From: Sordaria brevicollis
Taxonomy: Eukaryota; Ascomycota; Sordariomycetes; Sordariales; Sordariaceae
NCBI GenBank assembly: GCA_033439795.1
Contig: JAUTDP010000007.1
Coordinates: 2,418,001-2,482,000 of the forward strand
Reading direction: 5' to 3'
Length of the DNA stretch: 64,000 nucleotides
The first letter of the stretch is position 1. Every line of letters starts with the position of its first letter. The notes below the pieces were generated by a model. It ran no database searches. It saw only the letters and a program-made list of their open reading frames with translations, and was not told the DNA's origin. This document shows, one piece after another, positions 43,997 to 55,972 of the stretch. The position numbers were made by a program, and so were the translations under genes.

Positions 43997-46780
43997 TCAA
44001 GGATCAAAGTTTGTTCCGCCAAACATTTGGTCGTCAGTCGCATTGGACTTAACGACACCGCTCATCCGATTCGCAGCTCGTTGGTCGGCCGCATGCACGT
44101 CATCCCAGTCGTCAGTCCTCCGGCGATCCGCAACGTCGTCCATTTCATCATCCTCGTATCTGTTGTAGTGGCGATCTTGCATGTTCTCTTCAAGCGCGCT
44201 CTCGTCAACAAAGGTGAAGCCTTGGAAGTTTGCCTGTACCGAAGGCGAGAGCGGAGTAGACGTGGCATAGCCTCTGGCCAACGCAGCTGCACGCTCATTG
44301 AGCGAACCATTGGCGTTAAGCGCATTGGTGAATTCGGGGTCAAAGTATGACACATCAGTGTCACTCTTGAGCTGCGGCTTGAAAGGCGGTGTGATGAGCT
44401 TCTTAGAGAGCGCGTCCCAGTCGATATCATTGAAAAACGCATGCCTCTTCAACTCCTCGGCATCATCTGTGGCGCCAAGGCGGTGCTTTGGATTGCGGTT
44501 CAGAAGTCCCTTGACGAAATTTCGGCCCTCCAAAGAAAGAGTGTCGCGTGGGAACCTGACTTTGCCGAAAGCGATATTTTTGTACATCTGCTGTGTATCT
44601 TCGGCGTAGAATGGACTCCAGCCGCAGCACATTTCGAACACCAGCACACCGAGAGACCAGAAGTCAACCATCTTGGTGTAGCCGGCTTCATCGAGAAGCA
44701 CTTCGGGTGCTAGGTACTCGGTTGTACCGCAGAAAGTGTTCGTGGTGTCGTTCTTTGTCAGATTGGCCTTGGAAAGACCGAAATCGCAGAGCGCGATATG
44801 GCCGTTGGCGTCCAGGAGGATATTCTCCGGTTTGAGATCGCGGTAAACGATGTCGTTTTGATGTAGGTGTTGGATCGCGAGGATAAGCTCCGCAATGTAG
44901 AACTTAGCGCGCTTCTCCTCGAACTTGCCATCCTTCTGCAAGTGCCAAAACAGCTCTCCACCTGACATGTAGTCCGTGACGAGATACAGATCCGATGGTG
45001 TTTGGAAGGAGAACTTCAGTCCCACAATAAACGGTGAATCGGACATGGCCGTACGGACCAAAATGTTGCGCTCACCCACTGTATGTGCCACCTCTTTCTT
45101 CTGGACAATCACCTTCTTCGACAAAACTTTCATGGCGTAGATACGGCCAGTATCCTTCTTGCGAACCTGGTACACCTGACCGAATGTGCCCTTTCCGATG
45201 AGTCGAAGAATCTGGAAGTCCTCAGGACCGAAATGCTTCTGTTCGGCTCGTTGGTAGAGCGCTTCGACGTAAATCTCGCCCGTCGGCGCATTCTCGGCCA
45301 TTGTGTCGGCATGGCCTTGTAGAGGGAACCAACCACGGATGGGCTCGGCCTTGTTGGCCTGGAAATCGACGTGTCCAAGGAACTCTTCACCGGATGGTCC
45401 TTGGCCATATACGGAGATGTCGACAAGCATGTCCGAATCTACCACATCACTAATAACTGGTCAGTATTCCAAGCACAGCCATACGTGCCAGATTACTTAC
45501 AAAACGGCCTCAGCGTCCCAGGTGGGATTAGTGAACGACCGCCGGGGCTGTGATGAGTTGCGTCTTCGGAACGTGTTGAAGTCAGTAAGACTCGTGTTGC
45601 TGCTTTGCCGACTGCGCATAGGAATGGCCATTGGTCGGCCGGAGTCACTGCCTTGGCGTTGAATAGGGATTCCACCCGCTTGGACGGCAGCGATCGCCGC
45701 ATCGTCGTCATCCTCATCGGCACGGCGAGGGCCTGGCGAAATCAGCTCGCTCCGTTGAAAGACGACGACCACGTATGGATCTCTGCATCTCCTCAATCCT
45801 CGTGCCTCTCCGACCTTGATCGTAAGCTTGCCTCTCGATGCTGGCGCCCCCCCGGACGATGTGGAAGGTGTTGGTGTCTGGGATGCTGTGCGGCTATCCC
45901 TCTCTGTACTACCCTCACTGTTCGTTCTGCTCGTCTCTTCAGGTTGCTTTTCCTCATTCTGCGAAGGTTGGGCGGTCGAAAGCGCACGTGTCGGAGTAGA
46001 AGCGCCGCTCTTTGTAGCAGTCATATCTGTTAGCTTCTTAAGTTGCGCAACAGACGCAGACGGATAGGAAAGGTCTTCTGGTTCTCCGCAACCACCGCGC
46101 AACCAGCTCGTAGAGTTTGGGACATTGGGGGCAGGGCTAGCAGGATTCGACAAATGAGGTGCGGGCACGTTAGATCCATCAACCGTGGCCGTCAAAGGCG
46201 CCAGCAGTGATGACCTGCGCGCAACACCGCTTCCCCTCCCGGCGTCCGGCACGCTCATTTGGTGAAGGCTGGCCGGTCGTGAGCTTGGAGGGGGAGTAGC
46301 GCCTCTTGACTTCTCACTGCCCGCGTCGCCCTTGAAGTTCCGCACTGATGACCTCTGCGACGTGGGAGGGGTTGGGTATGGGTGCATCTGGTCATCTGCT
46401 GGCGGCGTGACTTCTGCCGCCGGTCCCAAAATCTCATGAGCCAGCAGCGGAGGTCCGTCTGCCGAGGCACTGTGTCTTTCCGATTCAACGGGACTCAATG
46501 GGAGTCCAGGTGCGAGACTAGCCCGAGGAGGCTCCTCGGTCCGAGGCGCAACGGCTTCGGAGGCAGCTGTGGATTGCCCGTTCGCCTTGAAGGGCAGGAA
46601 GCGCGAAAAGGAGCTTTGAGAACGAACCTGGTTGAAATAGCTCATGATGCCCGGCAACCGCTTGTCATGGAGATCAGGCTGCGGGGTTGCGACCCCTGAG
46701 CGTGGTGAGTCTAAGCCGATCTGGTCCGATCCGTCCTCCTCGGTTGCGGCAGGCCTGCTGCGCTTGTTAATATCTTCCAT
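43997..46780 (-). CDS. sch9: C2-domain AGC protein kinase, Sch9 type
   Basis: Two exons, 46780-45501 and 45449-43997, giving 910 residues. Residues 1-310 are Ser/Pro/Thr-rich and disordered. A C2 domain follows (GKLTIKVGEARGLRRCRDPY, then WDAEAVFDVVDSDMLVDISV rebuilt across the intron), interrupted by a low-complexity loop of about 70 residues. The kinase domain starts near 505: LIGKGTFGQVYQV, YAMKVL, IVYRDLKPENILLD, LCDFGLSK, TNTFCGTTEYLAPEVLL. The AGC tail carries the turn region and hydrophobic motif FQGFTF. Sch9 is a TORC1-controlled kinase for growth, nutrient response and lifespan. The Neurospora homologue is, I believe, named stk-10. C2 plus AGC domain order separates it from Ypk- and PKC-type kinases. 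The leader may be long, since no other secure gene lies in the next 2.8 kb. Confidence 0.9.
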
Positions 46781-48247
46781 GTTGATGAAAGTCTAGACTG
46801 TACACAGGATGAAAGGAATATTAAGCTTGGGTGGTGCGAGGAAACGGTATGGGGGTGAGGGAAAACAGAGGTGAGGTCGGGTATGGTTTGGTATGTAGCG
46901 GAAAGAAACAAAAAAGCAGTTGTTCGTGGTGGGAAATCCGCTAACTCATGATGGATAGCTGCGTGAAACTGAGTGGACTGGGGGTGGTGAAGCCAGTGAG
47001 CTGATGAGCTGTCCCAGGCGGAGGGGTGGATATACAGGGCATCGATGACGAGAGCAACCGGGGAATTATCTGGTTTGCTCAAAAGCGATCGTCCCAAAAC
47101 CCAAAGCCCAAAGAGACGCTTCCCTGTTCAGGGCCTTCACAGGCTAGTCGAAGCATTGGAAGCAACAACGGCAAAAGTGCCCAGAAACGAAAGAAACCGT
47201 TGCTTTCTGATGCCGAAAAAGAAATATCAAAAACTCGGTTCCAAAGGTGCGAGGATGTACACCAAAGTACCCTTGATGCTTGCCATGTGGTTGCCGCCGA
47301 TTAAGGGAGTGGGGGGGTGCCTGGCCCTCGGACCACAAGCAGGGCCACAACTAGAGGCACTACAGAGCGGGTACTTGCCCAGTTCCAAGGCCCCCAAAAG
47401 ATCGGGTCGGACAGAAGGGGGGAGACGGGAGGGGTGCGCGGAAAAGATCAGGACGAATTCGTGGGAATCGCTGCCTCTTCGTTGGGGAGGCCAATGGGCA
47501 TCAGTGGAAAGCTCCTCGTCGTCCGCCAGCGAGTCAGACCACTCGCAGGATGTCAATCCGGCCTCTGTAGCTCCCAGTGACCTCAGGCTGTATACTGTGT
47601 AGTACCGCCGCAGACCCTCCAGAGCACCCGGCAAGACTCAGGAAACGTAGCACGACGGGTTTGAAATGCCAAAGGGGATATTGATGCGGCATATACGCAC
47701 GCCGATGCACCTATGGTGTGGCAGAAGCCCGGCGTGGATTCAAAAGGGAGCTTCCGGTAGGCGGAGTCCTACCCTGGAATTGGTCCCGCCCTGTCTGGAA
47801 GGAGATTCGCCCATTTGTAGCGATGACGGCGCTAGCCTGACTCAAAGTGATGCAAACGGCTGTCCGGACGGTGACGGCCAGGATTCCAGCAGAGAGGGGG
47901 AAGACGTCGTGATGGAGCCATGAGCCGATGAACGTTGTGAGTTCTTGGTGGTGGTGGAGAAGTGAAAGAAGGGGTGTTTCCTGTCTGACAGCGCCATCAG
48001 GTCCAACATGGGAAACTGGGTTTTGCGAAAGGGGAAAAATCGATTTGCAACATCGGGGTAACATGATTGGGGTGGCTGAGCATCAGTTTTGAGTCCGCTG
48101 CCACCAACTTTGAATGTTACCACCACCATGACGCCGACGCCGACATCCTCAAATAGAGTCCGTCCAGCTTTCAGACCGACTTTTGAACAGACACTGGGCG
48201 AGGTTTGACGAAGCACAGGTGCAGGTCCCCCGAAACTGGGTCTGATC
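46781..48247. other. Upstream region of the Sch9-type kinase
   Basis: About 1.5 kb. The first few hundred bases are the probable leader and promoter. Overlapping ORFs on both strands (for example 47045-47602 and 47227-47634) reflect GC-rich sequence and lack domains. Confidence 0.45.
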
Positions 48248-48744
48248 TCAGGGTCCTTGGGAGAACACTCCCAACAACGGCAGGACCCCTCGAGTTTGGC
48301 CGCTGAAGTAGAGTGTGGCTAAATGATGCAGAGGCTTCCAGAAGCGCAACGGAAGCCGGCAAAAATAAGGGTAAAGGTAAAGTGCCTTGACGGGGACAAA
48401 TGCGATTTGTAATTGGAACTTCCAGAACGGTGGGACTCCAAGAACAGGCATTGTGCAACATAACGAAGGCCCAGAAGTGCGTGGAAACGTGCTTGGGAAT
48501 ACAGGATGTGTAGGTAGACGGGCTCGAGACGGGATATCTGGTGGGTGGTGTTCTTCATATTTGGGTCCAACAACTCCTTTCATCATGTACAGAGAAGCCA
48601 CAACACTCACCTGGACGACATCATGGCCTGCGTTGCCCTCCTGAGCAAATCGAAACCTCCACCGTGGCCGTGGCTGCTGTGGTTGCCGGCGGAGTGACTA
48701 GCGGGCGCGGCCTGTCCGGCGGCACTTTCGGCGGGGCCTGACAT
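48248..48744 (-). CDS. Possible short two-exon ORF upstream of the Sch9-type kinase
   Basis: An ATG at 48744 opens MSGPAESAAGQAAPASHSAG, then a His/Gly run and FDLLRRATQAMMSS. It stops at a good donor (CAG/GTGAGT) after 48611. An acceptor at 48303 would add about 18 codons and a stop (48302-48248), giving 62 residues. The first exon looks coding. The second is uncertain and other acceptors are possible. No known family. It could instead be an upstream ORF in a long spliced leader of the Sch9-type kinase, on the same strand. Confidence 0.28.
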
Positions 48745-49633
48745 GTTATCTCTTGCTCCACGAGTACCTACGTAGCAAGTACTCAGAGCGCCGATTACCA
48801 GGCTGGATATAATGCGTATATGGTATACGGGCCGTCTCCGACCGGGTCGTCGTCGTCGATGGCTGCTATGCAGGTGTTGCTTTTGCTGTAAGTGCTGTCT
48901 GTGCGCCGGTCGCAATGTTCGCCCGTCGCTCGCGGTACTCTCGTCCCGATCGTCGTTCGCGTCTTTGTTGAATGATCGGCGCTGTCACGGCCGCTGCAGG
49001 TGTTGCGGTCGCACGGATATGTACACGGTATTCGACGTCGTCAACTCGTGTAGGTGTTTGTCGAGTGCCGAGATGCCCCCCGGGCGCGGGAGAGATAAGT
49101 TATAAAAGAACTTCCGAGAGGGCGGCGGATAATGTGTGTGTCTGTCTTCTGTCAGACTCGGATGGTTTGTGGTGGCAGTTAAAAAGGTCGCGGGGTAAGA
49201 CGAGACTTGGACTAGCAGTGTAGCAGGAGAGGGGCTTTCCATTTGGGGTGGGAGCAGCCCAGCATTAAACGAAAATTCCACTTGCCGGTGCTAGTCGAAG
49301 AACCTCAAGTTGAAGGCAGCAACCTGCGACCTAGCGACCTAGGAACTCGAACTGATGGCAACCTGAACCTGAAAGCATGAATGGAGGCTTCCACTCGTGC
49401 CCGAAAAAGCACACATGCACATACCTGAAAGTCTCCGCCCCTCCGAGTCGTTTCCTAAAAATGTGCCCGCCGTGCGTGCTGTCTCTTTTTGTTTAGCCCT
49501 TTGTCGTACGAGGTGAAGGTGTCACCTCAATGCTCAATCCGAGGAAACAGTGCCAGACTCGAACTGAAGAAATCCACCTCAGGGTGCGCTGTTAGGAAGT
49601 GGGGCGGAAAGTGGCCTCTAGCTGGGCGGAGAT
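48745..49633. other. Intergenic region up to the piggyBac-like element
   Basis: About 0.9 kb of ordinary sequence with no supported gene. It ends sharply at the inverted repeat of the AT-rich element. Confidence 0.45.
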
Positions 49634-49669
49634 CCCTTTAGCGGTGCAATTGAACCATTTTATGCCAAG
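49634..49669 (+). repeat. Left terminal inverted repeat, piggyBac-like element
   Basis: About 36 bp, CCCTTTAGCGGTGCAATTGA followed by ACCATTTTATGCCAAG. The reverse complement occurs at 52340-52375 with one A/G difference. Confidence 0.88.
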
Positions 49670-50569
49670 ATTTTTTCTACCTATAGTACTTCGTGACTTT
49701 GAGAGGTACTGCCAAGCCGACTAGCTATCTGTCCATACAAACGATCGACGATATCAAACGTATACTTTTTGCAAATAAAATCAGCGATTCTGCATTATTT
49801 ATTAAAGTTAAGGACAAACTTACTAAATTGAATAAACTTTAAATAATTAAATAGAATATCACTAAATTTTTTTCGGTATTATTATTATTATTATAAATAT
49901 AGATTTACAATATATTTTATACAATAACGTCGATTTCGAACGGCCAAATAAAGACCCCATAACCAACCCTTTTTACCCCGCCAATTAATTATATAATAAA
50001 AGGGTATTTCCTAATCCTAATTAATTAAAATTAAATATTAATAATAATAAGGGTAATTTTATACCCGATTTTGAAAATAAGCGTAAATGAGAGGATAAAG
50101 ATCGCAACGATAATTTTTTTAAATTACTAAATAATATAATCTTTAATAATAAATTCTTAGGCGAAAACGATACTTCCCCGTATTTACGTATTTATTTAAT
50201 TTAACGTTTAATAAACGAACTTTTTATTAACGTACCGAACGATACTTCGTATTATATATTTTATAAATTTCGGGATCTTTATTATAATATTCTTTCGATT
50301 ACCGACTTCCCTTTCAAATTTATTTATAATAATAATTATACATTTATAATATAAATTTATCCTAATAGCGTACTTATTACCCTATTATTAACATTCTTAA
50401 AATATTTTCCCTATTATAAAATCGAATAATAAACTATTTAAATTAATATTCGAAAAATCTTATTATTACAAAAAAATAACTCTTATTCTTATAATAATAA
50501 ATAGGCGGCAATTTATATAAAGGAATTATATATACTATTCGTTATTTTATTATATATCGGTCTTTATAC

Positions 50570-51960
50570 TAAATTTAACCTCCTAATATATTAATAAAAG
50601 AAGGAAGGGCGCCCGAATTACCCTATCTACGTATAAATACCTTTTTTTCGATTCGAAATATTATTAAAGCGATTTTACGTATAGGATCCTACTTAAGAAA
50701 ATTTTAATTTATAGGATAAAATCTACGACTTCGATAAATTCGTTTAGAAAATCTATATTAAAATGTATACCCCGCCGCAAAATATCGCCGTCGACGAAAA
50801 AATAGTGAAGTATATTAATAGGAGTAAAATTACGGTCTATATCCTTAATAAATTAATACCCCGCGGTATTAAATATTAGGTTAATACTTTTAACGGTTAT
50901 TTCTTTAATTAATGGTAATATAATAATAAAAAGGGTATTATCGATTTAAAACCGTAGGTAAGTACGCCGTTATTATTTATTATAAAAATATCGGTTAATT
51001 AATAAAATATAAAAAAAAATAGGGAGATTTTAAACCGATTTAAACTATTATTACTGATATTATAATTAGCCTACCTACCCCGCCGCGCGATTTAATATAT
51101 TATACGTTTATTAATAACCTTTTTACAATTATCCTTCTTATTTACTACCTTCGCTTTAAGCGTATTACGATTATTAATATTATACGTTCGAACCGAATAA
51201 TACCTATATTTAAAAAATTTCGAGAGGATAATAATAAGAAGGAGTAAATACTTTTTAGGACTTTATATCGCTCTATATCCAATTTGCCGAATACTAAGAC
51301 TTAGAAAGGCGGGTAATTATTATTAATTTTAGATTAAAATATTGGAATAGTCTTTTATTATATAAAAGACCGCTAAATAGTGAATTTTTTATTAATATAG
51401 TTTATAAGCAACGAGCTTCGTACTACGGTACTACGACGGCGCTTTATTCGCAAGGGCGTAATAAAGGATTATTTTAATAATATAGGCGTAATAGTCGTTT
51501 AGATACTATTAATTATTTATTCTTATAATTATAATATAAATAGGGTAGATATTAATAATTAATTTCATATATATAATATATATAGTTACCGCTACTACCG
51601 TAATCTTTTTATAATATTATTCACTAATTTCTACTTTAATATATTACTTATATTTAATCCCTATATTAAAATATATATTAATAATATATTATTTTATAAT
51701 AGAAGTTATCTCCGCTAACGTATTACTAAATTAGAGAAACCGACCGTTCGGGCTATTATTTAGCTAGAAAAAATATATTATATATACGGATTTTCGAATA
51801 TAATTAATTAACGAAATTTAATTAATTTACAATAAAACCGCTATAGTTAACCGTTAGCAAATTTATATAAATATTAGAATACGCCGTATATTAATAATTT
51901 AAATATCGTTTATTAATAAAATTATTATAAATAATTATATACGGGGACGAATATTAATGC
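50570..51960 (+). pseudogene. Degenerate piggyBac-like transposase
   Basis: In the frame starting near 50760 the sequence reads MYTPPQNIAVDEKIVKYINR and then SKITVYILNKLIPRGIKY, followed by a stop. It resembles the piggyBac (DDE_Tnp_1_7) motif YTP..NVAVDE.M..F.GRS..T....KPIP.G.K, which contains the first catalytic Asp. In-frame stops and the AT-biased change pattern are typical of RIP. Ends of the former gene are approximate. No function is expected. Confidence 0.72.
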
Positions 51961-52339
51961 GCGCAATATATATAATATATTCGTTAACGCGGTATAGAAG
52001 TGTAATTATATTTAAAATTAACTCCTCCCCTAATTCGCTAACTAAATAGAGCGTTAAAAGAATTATAACCTTTTTATACTATATTACCTATAATATCGCA
52101 ATTTATAAAAAAGAGCGCTACTAGGTAACCTACTTTCGTTAATTAAATTTGGGAATAGTTTTACTTGGCTCGAAATTTATCGAAATTTATTGGCTCGCTT
52201 CTATTATATCTCCTCTTACTTGTGCTCCACATCCAGTGCAATGTCAAAATCGCTATAAAAGCTAGTAAAATCGAAGTATCAACATGGGTACAGATGTTAT
52301 TGTGGATTTTTCTGGCCAATCGGCTACTCTAAATCTGTG

Positions 52340-52375
52340 CTTGGCACAAAATGGTTCAATTGCACCGCTAAAGGG
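52340..52375 (-). repeat. Right terminal inverted repeat, piggyBac-like element
   Basis: Reverse complement of 49634-49669 with one mismatch. It ends in CCGCTAAAGGG followed by ATGGACGG. Confidence 0.88.
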
Positions 52376-55300
52376 ATGGACGGGACCGACCCTCGTTTTT
52401 TTCAAAAGCCATCCAACGTCGTCCAGTCACAAGGGACAGGACGCTAGAACGGGCAGGTCCGTCCCAACTTGCAAGTCGCAAGTGCTCGCCGAGCGAGTTG
52501 TTTGGCCCGGCGCTAGGAGGCAGCAGGGTTCAAGACTTCCAAGTCGAAAGACAAAAGCCTGTGATAGCCGCCCAAAAAGATACCCGCTTCCAGTCTAGGA
52601 CTGACTTCCCGTAACTGAACTCGATGCGCAGTCCTATTGCTCCCGTCTGTTCAAGTTATCTAACACCACTCACCACGGTCTGCAGACTCCTCTTCCTCCT
52701 CTTCTTCTTTGCGAATCCTGTCTCTGGCTGGGAAACACCGCAGAAGAGGGGAAGATACTCCGTATTTTCAACTCCGCGCAAGATTGGGCAATGCCCATGT
52801 GGAGTTCTCGACCAAAGGCCCAAACACATCACTGAAACTTCAAAATCTGCCAAAATCTGCACATGGTGCGCTAGATAAGAGCCAAGACATCTTCATCGAT
52901 TTTCGGAGGCAATGCCAACGTGTGGTGAGCCATGTACCTAGCTGTACTTCATGCACGTAAAACTGCTCGAGGCAGAATGGCAAATACAAATCATGTCTAT
53001 ATCCATGCGGTGGGGAGCCTTTGACGGATTCAGACAGAATGGACACGAGGACTGGACTGCAGTGTACACCACACAGTACGGTGTTGGTGTTTGTTAGGAG
53101 GGCATGGAGCAAAACTCGGTGACCGGATCGTGAACGTGTCAAAGGTGGCCTCAAAAATTCTGTTGGTTATCGACAGGGGAAACATGTTGGTCGCCGGACA
53201 CGTATGGAAAATGAGGATTGTCGATTCTGCGCCCTACGCCCTCGCATGCCCGGCGGCCGGAGTTGTAAGGGTTCAAAGGTACGTACAACCTCGCTAGGTG
53301 CTACCAACAGATCTCACTCGGCAGGCAAGCTGCAAGGGGGCACGTCATAAAGAGGAGGATGGCGGTTTGAACTATTAGTCCGCTACCGCCGTGAGCATCA
53401 CCGCTTCTATGACCGCTTTAGGCTTCAGACAACACCGCTCGACGATATTCCGTCCTTCAGCCCAGCGTCACAAGAACCAATCAAGACGAGTTTGCCAAGT
53501 TCGCCGCCCTCTACCTGCCTCTACGACACAACGTACTTCCACCGCCTCAAGTTATATTCGGCACATTCGGTTGTTCAAGACTTTCATGGGTGACGACAGA
53601 TGAGACACTGGCCAACGGAACAAGAAGCAAACCCTGACGAGCTGGCAGAGGTTCGCCGTCTCAGCTGCGGCGCTACATAGAAGGGTAAAGAGGATGAGGA
53701 TAGCGACACAACAGTGCTGTCGTCGCCGGTATCACATCACGTCTCGAGCATCGTGTTACTCGGCTGCACTTACCGTTGGGCAAGCCTGTTTAAGGGTCTC
53801 GAGGGAAATCAGGAAATAAAGACATGGTGCATCTCGGAACAGATCTTCGATCTAGAGTTTACGCCAAGTCTACACGACTAAACCTTATATTTCACGACCG
53901 ATGTGGATAAACGTACATCAGTCTATGCATGTCTTCCCTTTCCTTTACTCACAGTTGTCGTACTTCCGCGGACAGGTTCTTCCTATAGGAGAAACATACT
54001 CTGTTGAGTTCGGACAGGTCACTTGTCTGTTTATGCGGATCATACAGACGGTTTAGCTTTGATCAGCCATTCCTCCCTTGCGCGGCATGTATTCGGACAA
54101 GTTAAACCCGAATCTTTTCTCCTCCATCATCATCAGCCATTGTCGCATGCCCGTTGCACAAACTCCGATATAGCATCTCCACGGGCTTTCACGGCGGAAG
54201 CCATGTTGTAGCTTGCTGATAGAGATGCCGAAGATCTTCGACTAAGACCTGGTTTTGGGGACATTCAAGAAACTCAAACCGGATCAAAGTCTCCTGTCAA
54301 CCAACTTCCTGGACCAGGTACTCCGTCGACTGCACACCCACGCTATGTTTACCCGCTCTTGCATCGGCCCTTATAGTGTTATTATGACATGCTTCCAAGT
54401 TGCACTGCTTTATCAAACCGCCGCACCTTAGTGAGGTAAACAGAACCGCAGTCTGTATTTTCCTGTAGGTAGGTATTCTGCAGCCAAGGGGAAGATGGCC
54501 GATTCAAGACTTGTCCAGCAGAACTTGCGATCTCGGCCTTCCTGATAAGGTGTTTCTGTTATATTCTTTTCCCCGTTGTTAGCGATTAGTAAACCACACA
54601 TAATATCCTAACAATTCACGTTACACACATTCCTACCTACCTATCAACCTCTGTGGTAAATAGCCCGCCTCTTTGCCCTTCCCATTCCTATTTGGAACGT
54701 TACACAGAAATTCCCGTCTAAGAGGATGATTTGGACTTTCACGAGTTGAGCTGGACGAACCACGGAAGGTTGCTTATAGAGCAGATATGTAACCCACATA
54801 CTCACCTCCTATCATATCCCTTCCTCCATAATCCAGCACAGCAAATCCCGTCAGCTGCATGTGCAGCTCAGTTCCCTTTGAGAGGATAGCACTTCAAACC
54901 AAGAGTGGTCAGAGGGCAGGATTCAGGATTCAAGGAAAGCGGTTGGCTGCCGCTCTTGGGACAGTAAGCTCCCGCATTGTGATAGCAATCGCTTGCATGT
55001 GACATCTCATGTCCCTTGCACTTATACCAAAGGTGGTTGAAGTGGAGTTTCATCTTTTTATCGAGCTTGAGGAGCAAAACGTTCTAGACCCGGGGTGCAT
55101 AGGTCGACGCATATGTTTGCGAAGAAACAACGCCGTGGGGGTGACTGGTTTCTGGGAAACTGAATGGACGAATTCACTGGATACATATATGTTTTTTTAT
55201 GGTTAACATCCGGACTGCGAGTATAGAGCTGCGATGTCTGTCAACAGACTCCTCTTCGACAGCTGTCCTTGAGACCCCTAGATAGTGTTGCCATCATCTT

Positions 55301-55436
55301 AAACAGCAATTAATCAAAACCTTCCAAACCTTCCAGGACAAGGTAGTGAATCTTCAAGCAAGACTTCCACACCACGTTATGAATGCATCCCTTTCATAAA
55401 TTCATAGCCAACTCGTGGTACTTATGCATCTGTCAT
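52376..55436. other. Long intergenic region without supported genes
   Basis: 3.1 kb of normal composition between the piggyBac-like element and a predicted orphan gene. ORFs (52624-52878, 53091-53297, 53391-53603) have no recognisable features. One minus-strand ORF ending at 54868 encodes a Cys-rich tail without a signal peptide and is not called. A non-coding RNA or fast-evolving orphan gene cannot be excluded. Confidence 0.45.
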
Positions 55437-55972
55437 TTAAGCAGTGCCACCAGATCCATCCTTGATCCTTTTTATTAACTCTTTCAGACGTCGCTCCGTT
55501 GCAGGCGTGGTGTGTCCTGGATACTGCCTGAGATGAGGAGGACACGGCATGAGAGGGTCCCTGAAATTGGCTGTTTGTTCAAAGATAATAACATTAGAGT
55601 TCGTGTCAAAGAGAATCGATGTGAGGATGTGTTCTGTTTTAAATGCCAGTAGCCGAGATAGATTTGAATATAGAACAGACCACACAAATAATGTATCTGA
55701 AAGCAGTTATGGTGGGATGATATGGTGGTGCGGCGGGTTGACTGGCTGGATGACCGATACCCAGCAAGGAGTACATTTGGATGTATCTACTTACTAGAGC
55801 TGAATTTCCGATCCGTCAATTTTATGAAAATCCTAGTAAAATCCCGTCTGAATTTCTCGGTGTTCCGTGTAAACGCAGTGCTGCCGTTGTTACCATTGCC
55901 ATTGCTGTTGTCGGCGGGTCTAGGGGAAGAGGTGTGCGCAACCGAATCAGGCATGAACTCGTCTGAACTCAT
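55437..55972 (-). CDS. Predicted two-exon protein of unknown function
   Basis: Two exons, 55972-55795 and 55696-55437, joined through a GTAAGT donor and a TTTCAG acceptor with matching phase, giving 145 residues. The N-terminus is MSSDEFMPDSVAHTSSPRPA followed by an Asn/Gly-rich stretch. The C-terminal half contains LLAFKTEHILTSILFDTNSN and VIIFEQTANFRDPLMPCPPH, then a basic helix-like segment (TERRLKELIKRIKDG). No signal peptide, membrane segment or known domain was seen. It sits alone between a long gene-poor stretch and the SUZ gene and may be a lineage-restricted orphan. Evidence is splice logic and plausible composition only. Confidence 0.42.

Larger units (their letters stand above)
49634..52375 (+). 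mobile_element. RIP-mutated piggyBac-like DNA transposon
   Basis: 2742 bp bounded by matching inverted repeats of about 36 bp: CCCTTTAGCGGTGCAATTGA and on at 49634, and its reverse complement ending at 52375. Only one mismatch was seen. Termini beginning CCC fit the piggyBac superfamily. The interior (about 49.79-52.2 kb) is strongly AT-rich with stops in all frames. A plus-strand piggyBac transposase remnant is still readable near 50.6-50.9 kb. The outer 120-170 bp at each end are far less AT-rich than the core. No TTAA duplication is visible outside the repeats (GAT on the left, ATG on the right), so the exact target site is unclear. Confidence 0.82.

Noticed and set aside
47045..47634. Overlapping ORFs of 135-185 residues on both strands
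   Set aside because: Open on both strands in GC-rich DNA, without domains or codon-like bias. Likely part of the kinase leader or promoter.
54868..55077. Cys-rich minus-strand ORF (KCKGHEM, CYHNAGAYCP, LKCYPL)
   Set aside because: No signal peptide or convincing upstream exon was found. The cysteine pattern matches no family I know, so it is left as intergenic.
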